Origin: Agriotes lineatus
Lineage: Eukaryota > Arthropoda > Insecta > Coleoptera > Elateridae
DNA length: 64,000 nucleotides
Direction of reading: 5' to 3'
NCBI GenBank assembly: GCA_940337035.1
Contig: CALNHX010002790.1
Location: 62,001 to 126,000, forward strand
Below, in pieces: positions 11,070-21,955 of this stretch. Position numbers and translations under genes: made by a program. The stretch's first letter is position 1. Each line of letters begins with the position of its first letter. The notes beneath the pieces were generated by a model. It searched no databases. It worked only from the letters and a program-made list of their open reading frames with translations, and was not told where the DNA came from.

Positions 11070-12385
11070 TTTGAATTTTTAGCCAATCATCATCTCTTAA
11101 ATTTAGAACATTGGCCAACAGGACCGTCTACAATGCTGACAATAGAGCGAATAGATCCACATGTGCCCCATATGGGAATTAAATACCAGAAATGTGACAG
11201 AAAAAACGAATTGTATACATTGAGCTTACTCTCAAAGCTAAGATAATCTCTATTCACATACAGTACACTCATCATTGACAATATCTTGGATTCAATATAA
11301 TCTAAATGATCTGACCAGCTAAGTTTGTTATTTATTGCTAGACCTAAATATTTCATCTAGGCTACACATTCAATTTATTTACCATTGATATTTACACAGG
11401 GAACTTGTAGTTGCATCATCACTTTTTTTGTTTAAATGCCATAAATTTAGTTTTTCTGCATTAATTTTTAACTTATTGTTTAACAGCCAATTATTATACA
11501 CACTCAAATCAGAAATTATCGCATTCTTCATCTCCTCAACATTATCAAACCTATATAACATTACAGTATCATCTGAAAATATGTAATATCTATCTAGCAA
11601 CTAACCCTGCAATCTTCATGCTGAGAACATACAGTGAGTAGAGGGAAGGCCCCAGGAGAGAGCCCTGGGGCACCCCACAGTCAGCATTTTCAAATTCACT
11701 TACATTATGGTCTAATTTAACATACGTATTGCCTTCTACTTGCTAGGTATGATTGAATAAGACTAATAAGACTATGTATCTTACCTCTGAAACCCAGTCG
11801 AATTAGATCAAATGCTTTTTGTAGGTCTATAAATACAGCTATGGCCATTTTTTCTAAATCTAGGCCAGTTGATATTTTATTCAGAAGGTCGATAGTTGCA
11901 CTTTGAGTGCCACTGTGTTCAATAGAAACAAACTAAAATTTGTCAACAGGTGCATATTTATCAATAAAGTAAGTCATCCTCTCTAGTACTTTTGAAAATA
12001 TTGTAGTTACACTTATGGGTCGATGCTTATTCATATACTTTGGACAACCAGACTTAAGGATAGGACTTGTTCTATTCATTTTCAGTTCATTTTGAAAAAT
12101 ATCACTCTCAAGGCATTTCTAGGACAGTCTTAATATTCAGTATATCACAAACTGATACCTGGTCATGACCAGGGGCAGATTATCTTTTCAGAATTATTAT
12201 AATACTACTAATTTCTTGTTCATCACATGCAGTTACAAATATAGTTTTATCATATGAAATTTCTCTAAAGCTAAGGTTTTCGCGCTCTTTTAAGTTTAAG
12301 TTACCTATTGTAGCATCTATATTTTGTATAATATTTTTTCCTACACTTGAGAAGTGCTTATTCAGTTCATTTATTATTATTGTAC
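11070..12385 (-). pseudogene. LINE A: non-LTR reverse transcriptase, degraded
   Basis: Reading leftwards, the RT motifs occur in family order: KHFSSVGKNI and EISSIII (12180-12385), APGHD (about 12160), NKHRPISVTTIFSKVLERM (12030-11975), VFIDLQKAFD (about 11840), CGVPQGSLLGPSLY (11670-11640), the catalytic box as FSDDT (11575), a thumb region with LLNNKLKINAEK, and MKYLGLAINNKLSWSDHLDY (from 11356). At least three frame interruptions are present. FSDD replaces the usual FADD. No endonuclease is visible upstream, so the copy is 5' truncated at about 12385, where AATAATAATAA abuts LINE B. The RT resembles Jockey/CR1-type insect LINEs. Confidence 0.8.
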
Positions 12386-12389
12386 TTCT

Positions 12390-15056
12390 GGTTGGATTTA
12401 TCCCCCCTTTTTGCACTGTGGCGTAAAAGACATATTGTGCTTCCCACTGCTTCACTTTGCCTCACAGAGGTATTCCAATGTCCTCAAAAAAGCTTACTAA
12501 TGCGTTTAATGAGGTGTTTATCAGCAGTAGTGGTTCCTCAAAGTGCTTTTGCCGTAGTTTTGAGTTCCTCGCACTCGGACAACCAGTGAATTGGAGTCTC
12601 GCCCTCCTCTTCACAGAATCTGCAATATGTGTCTGTTGCCGCCTCTATTGTGTGCATATGTTTGTTCATATAACAGTGTCCAGTAGTTATCCTTGTTATG
12701 TGTTTTATGTTCTCCCTTCCATTTTCCAGAAGTACCAATGTCGCTTTCTTGGACGGCTCCCCTATGAAGTCTCTAAAGTGCCTTGCTTTAGGGTAGTCGT
12801 ACCAGAATTTGTGATGATTACCTTGTAACCAGCTTCTAGTTAACTTCCTGATCATGCTGTAAGCTATGTTACAGGTAAATAGTCTCTGGTCCTATCAGCT
12901 GTATTACGCTGACTGACTTTGCTAATTTATCGGTTTTTTCGTTGCTTGTCATTCCCCCATGACCTGTGATCCACAACACACTCAGTTTGTTGTGTTCTTC
13001 CAGTTAAACCACTTTTCTGTGGAATTCATGTACCAGTTCTGATTTAAACTGGTTAGATGATAGCGCTTTCATAGCTGCTTGACTATCCGTCAGGATATGT
13101 ATTCTCCTACCTTTCAAGGTTCTTTGCACGATTAATTGGGCGCAGGGCCGTAACTAGGTATAGACCGAGTATGCCCCCGCCTACAGGCGCAAGCGGCAAG
13201 GGGCGCCAAAATTGTACTGAAAAACAGAATTTCTTTCGTACTAATGGTACAAGTGGCCAATTTTACAAATAAATATTAACAATTTTAGTCCATACATTAC
13301 ATTGCCTTGTGCAATTTACAAAGGAAATGTTATATGTTCACCAGATGGTAACAGCGTTTATTTTACAGTTCTCACTTATATCAATCAAATCATTGGAATG
13401 ATTAGCTTGTTAGCCCACCGCCTAGGTGGCCTTATTCTAATTATAAAAATGTTTCCATTTTTAAAACAATGTAATACAGCAGTGGCGACAAACTAACTTA
13501 AATTTTTAACCACTGTTGGTGCGGGTCCACTGATATTACATATACATTCACTGCTTTGGACTCATCGCTGATACAGTCGTCCATTGCAACAATCAGCAGA
13601 ACTCCACAGACCGATTTTGAGAACTTACTTGTTCCACTACTATGGTATTTTTCGCTACAATCACTTTCCCGGTAGAATTTGTTCAATTTAAAACACTTCT
13701 GCGACCATACGACTCATACGATGGAGCTTTTATTTAAAAAAAAGATATATCGAATTTGGCCTGATGCAAGGCTTATACTACATGCCGACAGAAAAAGCTT
13801 GTTTTAAATATATTAATTATTACAAAAAAGTGTGACAGTGTGGCTGCGAATACATAACCTTATTCTACGTTCATATGTTACTACGCATAATAATATGTAA
13901 TTATTTGTTTATATTGCATTATTTTAACATATTGATATGTCTTCACTAACTTGTACCACGCGCACCACATAGGTGGTCTTACGCTAATTAAAATAATTTT
14001 TGCATTTTTAAAATAAAAAAGTTACAAAAAAAATGTTTTAAATGTCTTTAATACGGAAAGCGCGCTGCAAGAAAAGCAACTTTTGCTAGATCAAATTATG
14101 GTCGAAATCTTCAAAATTCTCTACAAAATAGGTAAAAAAGACCTCAACGCTGCTAATAATACAGAAACAGTAAAGCGAATAACATTAATTTGGAAATTAA
14201 AAACAAAACATTGCAGCCAGTGGGATCAGTGTTCACTGATAAAGGCATATGCTTATCGTTGCGCTATAAATGACGCAGTGGCGTTCCGATTTAAAGTACA
14301 CCATATGTTTATATATAAGAATTTGTATAATGTTCTGCTGACTACATAATGATATGTGCTTTTTTAAATTAGCATTGTTCTCTAATCTTGTTTTCTGTTC
14401 TCGTTTTATTTGTGTTGTATTTTCTTATTTCAACCTTTAGTTGTTTATTTTTAAAATACTTGAATAAAAAATGTTGGATTTATTTTTGAGTACCTACCTG
14501 TTTGTGTGAATACAATACATCATACATCCGGAGATAAATGTAGAAGTCATATAGTGTCACTAGTATTTTTTGTCACATATATCGTTTTGTACTTAAGGGC
14601 GCAAAAATGTTGGCTTGCCTACAATAAAAGTTTGACTAGTTACGGCTCTGATTGGGCGCAGGTTAGAATTATTGCTGTTACCTCGGTCTGGAATACAGTG
14701 GCTTATTGCCACAGGTTTATGCTTATTTCATTTCCTGGTCCTGCCCCATAAATACCCAGGCCTGTTCCATTTTCTGTTTTTGATCCATCTGTGTACCAGA
14801 CTTCTCCCTTCAGTTTGGTTAAGACTTATTTTGTGCGACTCATCTGGAAGATGATATTTTCGCGTAATCGATTAAAGCTTTCAGTATGGTATCCCCGATG
14901 TCCAGGATAGCGATCATACCCTTGTGTTTTCAGCCTGCATGCCCCTAGTCTCGCTTCCGCCTCTACCCTTAGGTGTAATGGGGGAAATCCGAAATGATTA
15001 AATCTGCAAATTTTAAGCACTGTACAGCATTCATGCTCAGAGGCACTATTTCTCAC
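12390..15056 (-). pseudogene. LINE B: RNase H-bearing ORF2 3' half, split by hAT copy 2
   Basis: The coding order on the minus strand runs from 15056: LHLRVEAEARLGACRLK (end of the RT/thumb region), then EVWYTDGSKTENGTGLGIY (first RNase H catalytic Asp), then after the hAT at 13143-14650 continues with ILTDSQAAMKALSS (second Asp), WITGHGGMTSNEKTDKLA (third block) and finally CRFCEEEGETPIHWLSECEE (12600), the Cys/His tail box typical of RNase H-containing insect LINEs. The peptide is continuous across the hAT once one target copy is ignored. Stops and frameshifts occur elsewhere (for example after WQ near 14700). The 3' end lies near 12390. Confidence 0.8.
13143..14650. mobile_element. hAT element copy 2 (1.5 kb, non-autonomous) in LINE B
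   Basis: It begins CAGGGCCGTAACTAGGTATA, ends TAGTTACGGCTCTG, and is flanked by an exact 8-bp duplication ATTGGGCG at 13135-13142 and 14651-14658. The insertion splits the RNase H domain of LINE B at the peptide TCAQLIV. Ends match hAT copy 1. No transposase is visible in 1,508 bp; open frames at 13302-13496 and 14083-14349 have no recognised similarity. Confidence 0.92.
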
Positions 15057-15060
15057 TCGT

Positions 15061-16291
15061 AAATTTCAAAGAGACCTGCTAATATATAAATAAATAAATT
15101 GTTATGTTTGAGGTATAGATTTATTTATTTTATGAATATTTTTCTGTTGTGTTTTTTTTTGTTTAAATACGAGTATTGTTAGAATTTTTGTGATTTAAAT
15201 TACTAAAAATATAAATAGTATAGGCATTCTTTGTACCTTTTCGTCATATTTGTAAAATATTCCCTCAATCATTAATGAAGATTTTTTATTTTGTAATAAT
15301 AAAGCTTATGCACAAATTCCCGATAGAAGTATTAATCGGGCCATAAATACTTTAACAAAAAGGGCTCGTGTATGTGTCGATCAAAACGGATCCTTATTTG
15401 AGCATTTACTATAATTTATATGTAGCCCTGTATTTTGTAATATTTTTGTTTCTTGTTGTTGTTTTCGTTTAGTAAAATAGTTTATAAATAAAAAACTGAC
15501 GGTTCGTTTGTTTTTACATTTTGATTTTTCCAATAGTGTGTTGATTGTAAAAAAAACCTTGAATTGAAAATTCCACCTTTATTAATGAGTGAAACATAGT
15601 CAGGTTGCACATTTTTGAAATCAGGAGAATATTTCCCTTCTATTGGTCTAAAAATCCAAAATGGCGCCCATAAGAACTATAAAAGTTGATGATGGTTGAA
15701 AAGAAGCGAAACGTCGTATTTAAATTTATGATCGTCGTCATATGGTGAAGAAAAAATGGTTGTGGAAAAGTGGTTTCAGTTTTTTCCTAGCTTGCCAAAT
15801 AAGAGCAATAAAAAATAAAAACGAAAATTTAAGAATTCAGTTCTTTTCAAAAATCTCTAAAACGAAATAAGATTTTTTTAATATCTCAACAGCATCTTGT
15901 TCAACTTAAAAAAGCTCAACTTTGCCAAATTTAAACTTATCCTTTATCATTTATAATAACTGAGATCCCCATGGTTACCTTCGAATTAGAAGCACCCTGA
16001 ATACGAACCTAGAAAGAATCTAAATTAGCAGTTTTGCTTTTTAACTATTAAAGGGTTGCATTCGAAATAAAATCGTCTATTATTCAAGACACCCTGACAC
16101 TGTGTAAACGGTATAGGAGGTTACAGATTTTATTTTCATTGATGGTTAAGTTAATTTTAGACATTGCAAAATTAGTGTAACGCCGAGAAATTAATACAAA
16201 ACCCTGCATCAACTACAGACGGATGATGTCATCATCTCTGTTACGCGATAACGCCGACCGAAATGTCCCTGACGCTGAAGAATTAGGTACT
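15061..16291. other. AT-rich stretch with no supported gene
   Basis: No domain or long frame was recognised on either strand. CACCCTG motifs at about 15992 and 16090 resemble the ends of common insect MITEs, but I could not pair them into an element. Confidence 0.5.
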
Positions 16292-16299
16292 ATTTGACG

Positions 16300-17176
16300 C
16301 AGTGCTGCCAATCTGCGGGTAATTACCCGAAATGCGGGTATTTCAGTCATTTGCGGGTAATTACGCGGGTATTTAATATTACGGGTAATTTCGGGTATTA
16401 TGAAGCTGGAGCTACGCTTTGCTTTATTTCTTCAAGAATTCAAACGTAAAAAACAAAATTAAATAAATATTAACAACTTCCTACCGAATTTGATTCTAAA
16501 TTGAACTCATTGAAAAAAAATTAATAATTTTTAATCCCTTAGCTCTTTTTAATTTTACCCTCTTTACGTCCGTTTGGGGTGAAATTTAAAAAAAAACGTT
16601 CAATCGCTTTCTAGAGATTTTAAGAAGACACATATGTGCCAAAAACGAATGTTGTAACTCAATAAACACAAGAGATACAGAAGGTTCAATAATTCACCCC
16701 CGTTGCACCTTTAAGGTTTGATTCGGGAAAAATGCTCAATTACATTTTTAGATATTTGTATGGGCAACCTGTGTAAGTAGGGTGACCATTTTTCAATTTA
16801 TACTGGGTGATTATAAATGATCTTGAATTAATTTTGTACGGTTTCTGTAGAATTTGTAATTTTTGAAAATTTTTGACTAATCGTTAAAAATTAAAAGTAA
16901 AATTTTTAGCTAATTACGAGATCACTATAAAAGGAAGTTATGTGCGTATATCATACCAGATGTTTTTACTTCAAAGGATTTATGTTGTATTTTTAATAAA
17001 TAAACTGAAAAATAATTAAAATTTGAGTTTTATTAAGTTATAGAGTATTAAAATAATAAACATTAAAAAAAATTATTTGGATTCGCGGGCTTTCTGCTGT
17101 TTTGCACTTGCGGGTAAAATCGGGTATTTTCGGCATCTGTTGTGGGTATTCGGCAATTTTACGAACGGTAGCGCTG
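16300..17176. mobile_element. hAT element copy 3 (877 bp) with subterminal CGGGTA repeats
   Basis: Terminal CAGTGCTGCC faces GGTAGCGCTG (8 of 10 matched as inverted repeat). The exact 8-bp duplication ATTTGACG is at 16292-16299 and 17177-17184. Within 90 bp of the left end are at least five GGGTA or CGGGTAATT motifs, and three or more occur near the right end, the layout expected of hAT transposase binding sites. A separate repeat (16836-16961) is nested in it. There is no transposase. Confidence 0.85.
16836..16961 (+). repeat. Interspersed repeat, copy 1 (second copy at 37276)
   Basis: The sequence from GTACGGTTTCTGTAGAATTT to CATACCAGAT recurs in the opposite orientation at 37276-37410, with scattered substitutions and small indels. 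The second copy begins exactly where LINE C is interrupted, so CAGAT marks an element end. Confidence 0.7.
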
Positions 17177-17263
17177 ATTTGACGGGCACATTTCGGGCTT
17201 GATGGTGGCCAGTGACTAGTGTAATATTTGGGGTTAACAGTGAATTAATAGAAACTTGAGGAA

Positions 17264-17317
17264 ATGGATGAATTTGTTGCGACTCTTCTGAATGGAGATT
17301 CACCGACCCGTGTGAAG
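17264..17317 (+). CDS. Candidate first coding exon with consensus splice donor (hypothetical)
   Basis: ATG at 17264 opens 18 codons (MDEFVATLLNGDSPTRVK) ending exactly at AAG|GTAAGAAAC, a strong donor in phase 0. The exon is GC-richer than its surroundings, and the upstream 80 bp read like a short leader. It lies 88 bp right of hAT copy 3. No downstream exon was identified, and the sequence is too short for homology. It could be a host gene start, the first exon of another transposon, or chance. Confidence 0.25.
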
Positions 17318-18069
17318 GTAAGAAACATTTTCTACTAAAATAGACACTTAGTGAAATACAAACATTACGATAGTAGGTCAATAATTAATTATACGTGGTT
17401 CGGTAGGATACTTTTAAATGATTCGTTTGGAATGGATTTTTATTATTTACTAACTCGCTTATTACGCATTATCTCGATTCGCATGCATTGTGCAACATTG
17501 AAATATTTAGTGCATGGATGCGTGCGACCTGCGCTAGCTTTATTTTAGCAATATTTAATTATGACAAAGTTTATTTAGATAGGTGCAAAAAATGATGAAA
17601 TTCGAACTCCTAATGCTATGCTGTGCAGTCAAAGTGCCCAATACATAGGCGTAACTTGGGAGGGGCAATGGGGAGCAGCGGCCCCGCAAAATTTTTTATT
17701 TTAAAGTGCAAGTGCAGCATTTTTTTGCAATTTAGGTTTAAAACTGTCGTGAAGTCTTGATTTTGCCCCCCTCTCCTCCACCCAAAGTGATGCCACAAGT
17801 TACCCTCATGGCCCAATACATAAAAATTGATTGATTAGTCAGCTATTTCGGGTGACAGTGAGACCAGGGCCATTCTTACATCTTCGTTATTTATGAATCG
17901 ATTTGGATATAATTTTATACCAAGATACTAGACATAATTTCTGATTCTGATTTTACTGGAAATGATACCAACTTTAATTTTTTAAATGGAACACCCTGTA
18001 TATTTTATGTTTTTCGGAATCTACGAGTCAAATTACATATATAATAGTCTTACCAAATTTCAGTGAACT
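17318..18069. other. No supported gene
   Basis: AT-rich. It contains ACACCCTGTATA at about 17992, a motif common at insect MITE ends. If the exon at 17264-17317 is real this would be its intron. Confidence 0.4.
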
Positions 18070-18079
18070 AGCCTGAATA

Positions 18080-18305
18080 GGACACGTTCTTAGAGGAGAT
18101 AGGTACAACGTTCTTAAACTGATAATTCAAGGCAAGATCAAGGGCAAAAGAACAGTCGGCAGAAGAAGAATCTCTTGGCTTCGCAACTTGAGGGAGTGGT
18201 TCGGTTGCACATCGACAGAACTCTTCAGACAAGCAATTGACAAGGTCCGAGTAGTGATGATGATTTCCAATCTCCGATAGGAGTGGAACTTCAAGAAGAA
18301 GAAGA
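18080..18305 (+). pseudogene. 5'-truncated LINE tail with target-site duplication
   Basis: The plus strand encodes VLKLIIQGKIKGKRTVGRRR, then ISWLRNLREWF and a terminal segment ending in the tandem AAGAAGAAG tail. This is the C-terminus of an ORF2 frequent in insect LINEs (GKRSIGRRRISWLRNLREWF). AGCCTGAATA flanks it at 18070-18079 and 18306-18315. The truncated 5' end plus target duplication is the signature of target-primed reverse transcription. Confidence 0.8.
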
Positions 18306-18315
18306 AGCCTGAATA

Positions 18316-19172
18316 AATTTCTGTCAAAATGTTTTGCTCTGAAGAAATTATCACATATAATCTCATAAGAGCATTAATTCTTTCCGGAAATTTTTTGAGT
18401 GCGTTCCAACAACGTCGTATTAATTTGCCCGAGCGGGACGAATTAATGCTCGAATGCAGATTCGGTAAGAAAATCGTAACGACACAAACCCTAAAAAGAA
18501 GTAATGTCTACCTACAAAAATTTCCAAGAAATTTTCTTGTTGTCCTGGTTATGGCTCGTGAACTAATTTTTCTATTGGCCATTAATGAGTGCCGTACGAT
18601 TTTCTCCTAAATTTTTCACACCAAAATCTTGTTCTTGTTAAGCGGCAAATTTACTTTGCAAATTTCTTAGCAAAACGTTCTGACAGAAAACGTCAAAATT
18701 AAGACGGCTATTTTAATGCACTTGGGATAATACTATTCATTATTTCCTTTATATATATCTATAATAATTCGTAATTACCATGGTTACTGTCAGTTTAATA
18801 ATGATACAAATTCAAATGTCAAAATTTAACCTCGGTTAAAATTTTAATTGCGACACGTGCCTATTTTAGGCACACTAATTTTGGCTTTAGGCTCAACAAA
18901 TATATTTTAGGCGTTTAGGCATAATCGAATAGGGCGCAAAATGTTTAGTCTCTCTCAAAACGCATTTTTTATATTTACATATTTTTGAGTTGCCTAAATA
19001 TAGAACAAAGAGGCATTTTGTCTAGAATCCACGCTCTGCTAATAAGGCATGGTAACAAATAGTTCCAGTAGATTGATTGGAAGATCAATGAACAATAAAG
19101 CAGTGGTAGATTGCTTAACCTATACCTCACGATTGTATACGTCGAGCACTGCCTGATTATTTTGAATAATAA
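18316..19172. other. No supported gene
   Basis: A 93-codon open frame (18329-18610) has no recognisable family. The rest is AT-rich with TTTAGGC-type motifs near 18860-18920. Confidence 0.4.
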
Positions 19173-19174
19173 TA

Positions 19175-19588
19175 CAGTAGAAGCTCGTTAATGTGAACAC
19201 AAAAATCCCAAGCATGTTCAAATTAGTGCTAGTGCTTACACTGCAGGGGGTGCAAAAAATTGCAGTTCTATAGTGCAAAATGTATATATATATTTTTATT
19301 TGTAGTTACATAGTACTGTATTTGTAAGAAATTTAAATTTTTTTTTATGAAAATATGTGTTTTTACATGGTTTTTGTTTTGAAACTGAATTTGCAACTGC
19401 AGTTTATTTATTAAGGGGCTTCTAGCGGCAACCACCTTTAATATGCCAATGACATCAAGTCGCGATTGTTGTACATGTTATCGAGTTTTATCTCTGTTCA
19501 CGTTACTGAGTAGTACAGGAAAACATTTAGTATCCAGAGGACCGAGATTTTCATATCTTCGAATGTTCACGTTATCGAGCTTCTACTG
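19175..19588. mobile_element. Tigger/pogo-like MITE (414 bp)
   Basis: Terminal inverted repeats of 25 bp match at 23 positions: CAGTAGAAGCTCGTTAATGT on the left and CAGTAGAAGCTCGATAACGT on the right complement. Pogo/Tigger termini typically begin CAGTAGAACCTCG. TA precedes the left end; the right flank reads CG, so one TA has probably mutated. No transposase. Confidence 0.7.
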
Positions 19589-19797
19589 CGTAAGTTTTTG
19601 TGTGTTTGATGAGGACAAATTTCAGTTGATATATGTATTCTTTTTCTTAATATTTACTATCTGTTGTAATTGCACTATTGGTATAATTTATTATTTTCTA
19701 ATTCGTCTTTATTTTTTATTACCAAATTGCATTCATTTCGTAACGTTGCTTTATTTTTGAATTATTGTCACTTTCGAAAAATTGAAATATACATGTA

Positions 19798-19882
19798 CAG
19801 TTGGCGCCATCGAAATGTGAACGAATTCTCGCTTCTGATTTTTATTATAGTAAATCCGTTCACGTTTCAATGGCGCCAACTG
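19798..19882. mobile_element. TA-flanked palindromic MITE, short copy
   Basis: CAGTTGGCGCCATCGAAATG on the left is the inverted partner of the right end, with 24 of 26 terminal bases matching. TA dinucleotides lie on both sides. The same termini bound 41819-41954, so this is a family, probably mobilised by a Tc1/mariner transposase. Confidence 0.85.
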
Positions 19883-20200
19883 TACAAGTAGATTACTCGA
19901 AATTTGTAAAGTCGTGTATTATAACTTCCTGTTTAATAGAATGTTTCTATAATTCTTGTACAACCTGTACAAATAATCAACATAATAATGATAATAATTA
20001 CTAGATAGGTTACAAAGCAGAGAATAAATCGATCGTTGCTCTAAAATGAATACTAATTATGTGATTACTACAGAGCGGAATTATAAGCACAAAAAAAATT
20101 AAAAAAGCTTCAAAAATGTTTAAAAAAAAGCGTTAATTTAAGCAAAAAAGCATTAACTTTTACAAAAAAGCTTTATCATAAAAAACGTCATAAATGAAAA

Positions 20201-20574
20201 AATAGTAGATTATGCAATGAGGGAGAGAAATTGCACTGAAGCAAAATAGCATTCTCTCCAAGTTGCCAGTTGCATATACTATTTTTCTTACGTTGCAGGA
20301 AGATTTAAAACGAAAAACCTGTTTTTTTAAACGTCATTTATTGACATTTTAGTTACAATTATTTTAAAGTTAGTAGCCTATGGTAAATTTTAAAGTTGGT
20401 GGCACTGTAAGTCATTATGACAAGAGCTCGCAGTTATGTCAAATTCGAGGTTAGCAGGTTAGGTTTTGCGTCAGTTTGTGTCAAAACTGACGTAAAACCT
20501 AATCTGATAACCTCGAATTTGATATAATTCTGAGCTCTTGTTGCTCAGTCATAATGAAAACTCCCTAGGGAAAT
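20201..20574 (+). repeat. Hairpin-bearing interspersed repeat, copy 1
   Basis: The sequence from AATAGTAGATTATGCAATGA to AAAACTCCCTAGGG recurs in opposite orientation at 49178-49591, and pieces recur at 54316, 60136 and 61328. Its right part (20413-20556) is a large inverted repeat with arms of about 70 bp, centred on GTCAGTTT-TGTGTC-AAAACTGAC. The left part carries GAAATTGCACTGAAGCAAAAT, one half of a second hairpin that is complete in copy 2. No coding capacity and no clear terminal inverted repeats or target duplication. Confidence 0.75.
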
Positions 20575-20675
20575 TTCTCTCCTCTAGGGAGTAATTCATT
20601 ATTTCGCTCACGATTGTGGTATCGTAGAAACCGTGTTTTGCTCCCAGACGTGAAAAATAGCTATTTACGTTATTA

Positions 20676-20775
20676 GACCGGTAGCAACATTTTTATGGCC
20701 GCGCCAATACTTTACAGGTCGAGCCCGTAGGGCGAGACCTGTATGTTTGGCAAGGCCATACAAATGCTACCGGTC
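20676..20775. repeat. Large inverted repeat 2 of the palindrome cluster
   Basis: GACCGGTAGCA on the left pairs with TGCTACCGGTC on the right. The arms (about 45 bp) also share ATGGCC and ACAGGTC blocks around the loop GAGCCCGTAGGGC. There is no coding content. Confidence 0.8.
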
Positions 20776-20790
20776 GTGTATCGTATAATA

Positions 20791-20946
20791 TTTTTTAGGA
20801 TATTGCATTGGTAACTAGCGTTTACATAAAATTTACTGGCCTAGACCAGAGTAGAAGTACTACTGGTCTAGGCCGGTAAATTTTATCTACCGGATTCGTT
20901 TGTAACCATGTAAACGCTATTTACCAATGTAGTATCCTAAAAAAAC
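20791..20946. repeat. Large inverted repeat 3 of the palindrome cluster
   Basis: Arms share TTTTTTAGGATA, TGCATTGGTAA/ACATTGGTAA, TAGCGTTTACAT, TAAAATTTAC and GGCCTAGACCAG. The right arm carries about 24 extra bases, so one arm has gained or the other lost a segment since the palindrome formed. Confidence 0.85.
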
Positions 20947-20948
20947 TA

Positions 20949-21141
20949 TTTTATTTGAAATCGACATTAAAGTACCTCGACATCGTCATTAAAATACGAG
21001 AAATCGGCATTAAAGTAATCCATTGTTTTACAACTTTTTTGTAGGTGGCGAGGCGACAGATAAACGTCAACCGACGTTAACATAACCTACAAATGTTGGT
21101 TAAAATGTAGTAATTTCACGATTTTTCGATTTCAAATAAAA
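20949..21141. repeat. Short-arm inverted repeat 4 (MITE-like)
   Basis: TTTTATTTGAAATCG at 20949 is exactly inverted at 21127-21141. Between them are three CGACATTAAAGTA or similar direct repeats. The arms are too short to be sure of a transposon. Confidence 0.55.
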
Positions 21142-21152
21142 CATAATGTATT

Positions 21153-21264
21153 CCTCGGCACTGAAGTTTCTTTTTATTCCCCATGTGGTTTATTTGCCTT
21201 GGTCCTACGGGGCCTCGGCAACTAAATCCACATTCGTAATAAAAGCTAATCTTCAGTGCCTTGG
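21153..21264. repeat. Inverted repeat 5 of the palindrome cluster
   Basis: CGGCACTGAAG and TTCAGTGCC pair, and the arms (about 45 bp) further share CTTTTTATTCCCCATGTGG versus CCACATTCGTAATAAAAG, around a loop TTGGTCCTACGGGGCC. It is the fifth inverted repeat within 1.1 kb. Confidence 0.7.
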
Positions 21265-21309
21265 TATACAAACTACTATTATTCATTGTACCTACTCAAC
21301 TAGTGGGTG

Positions 21310-21955
21310 AAATCTTTCGACTTCTCTGCAGACTGCCAAATCTGTGGACTTTGGTTTCGATAAAAGTTTTTAGTGGAAGTCTGCAACGTTTTTAGTCATA
21401 TTTTGTTCTGTTTTGTTGTGTTATTGAGAAAATGCCCAGAAGAAATAAGAAAAAAGTTGCATTGTGTTTGGCTATGTTTAACATAGGTACGTCTTATGGC
21501 AAATAATTATTACACTACAACTGCAAACCACCGAAACAAAAACGTAAAAAAAGGTTACTTCAAAAGGAAACTCTAACTAATTTTTGTTGGCGTAATCTCT
21601 GGATTTAGTTTTCCATAAAGCCGGATGATTTTTATAAATATCTATAAATCTGGTCAGAAAATCTCTGCCCATAAAACGGGTATCAATAATATTACTGGTT
21701 TCGGCCATTGTTTTGGGGAAGCTTATAAAAGTACACAAATCGACGGATTTAACCTGTGTGAGAAGACTGTGCGCTTTTGGGCATCAGCACTATCAGCAGA
21801 CTTTTAGCATGCGGTTTAAGTTTTTAGACAAGTCTGTGCATGGTAAAGTCTCCCGTGTACTCACACACTAGCGCACAGATTTGTCTGCGGACTTTGACTG
21901 CGGCGGATCAAGTCGGCAGAGAAGTTGCTGTGTGTATGGCCGGCTAATCTCAAAA
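21310..21955. mobile_element. Possible DNA-transposon remnant (PIF/Harbinger-like?)
   Basis: The stretch is bounded by CGACTTCTCTGCAGAC on the left and GTCGGCAGAGAAGTTGC followed by GTATGGCCGGC on the right. These form imperfect inverted ends, and repeated GTCTGC/GACTT motifs lie inside. A short frame MPRRNKKKVALCLAMFNI begins at 21432. The ends resemble Harbinger-type termini, but no transposase domain was recognised and no target duplication was found. Confidence 0.25.

Noticed and set aside
12457..12828. A 123-codon plus-strand open frame with a run of hydrophobic residues
   Set aside because: It is the antisense of the LINE B C-terminal Cys/His box and RNase H tail, which match a known family on the minus strand.
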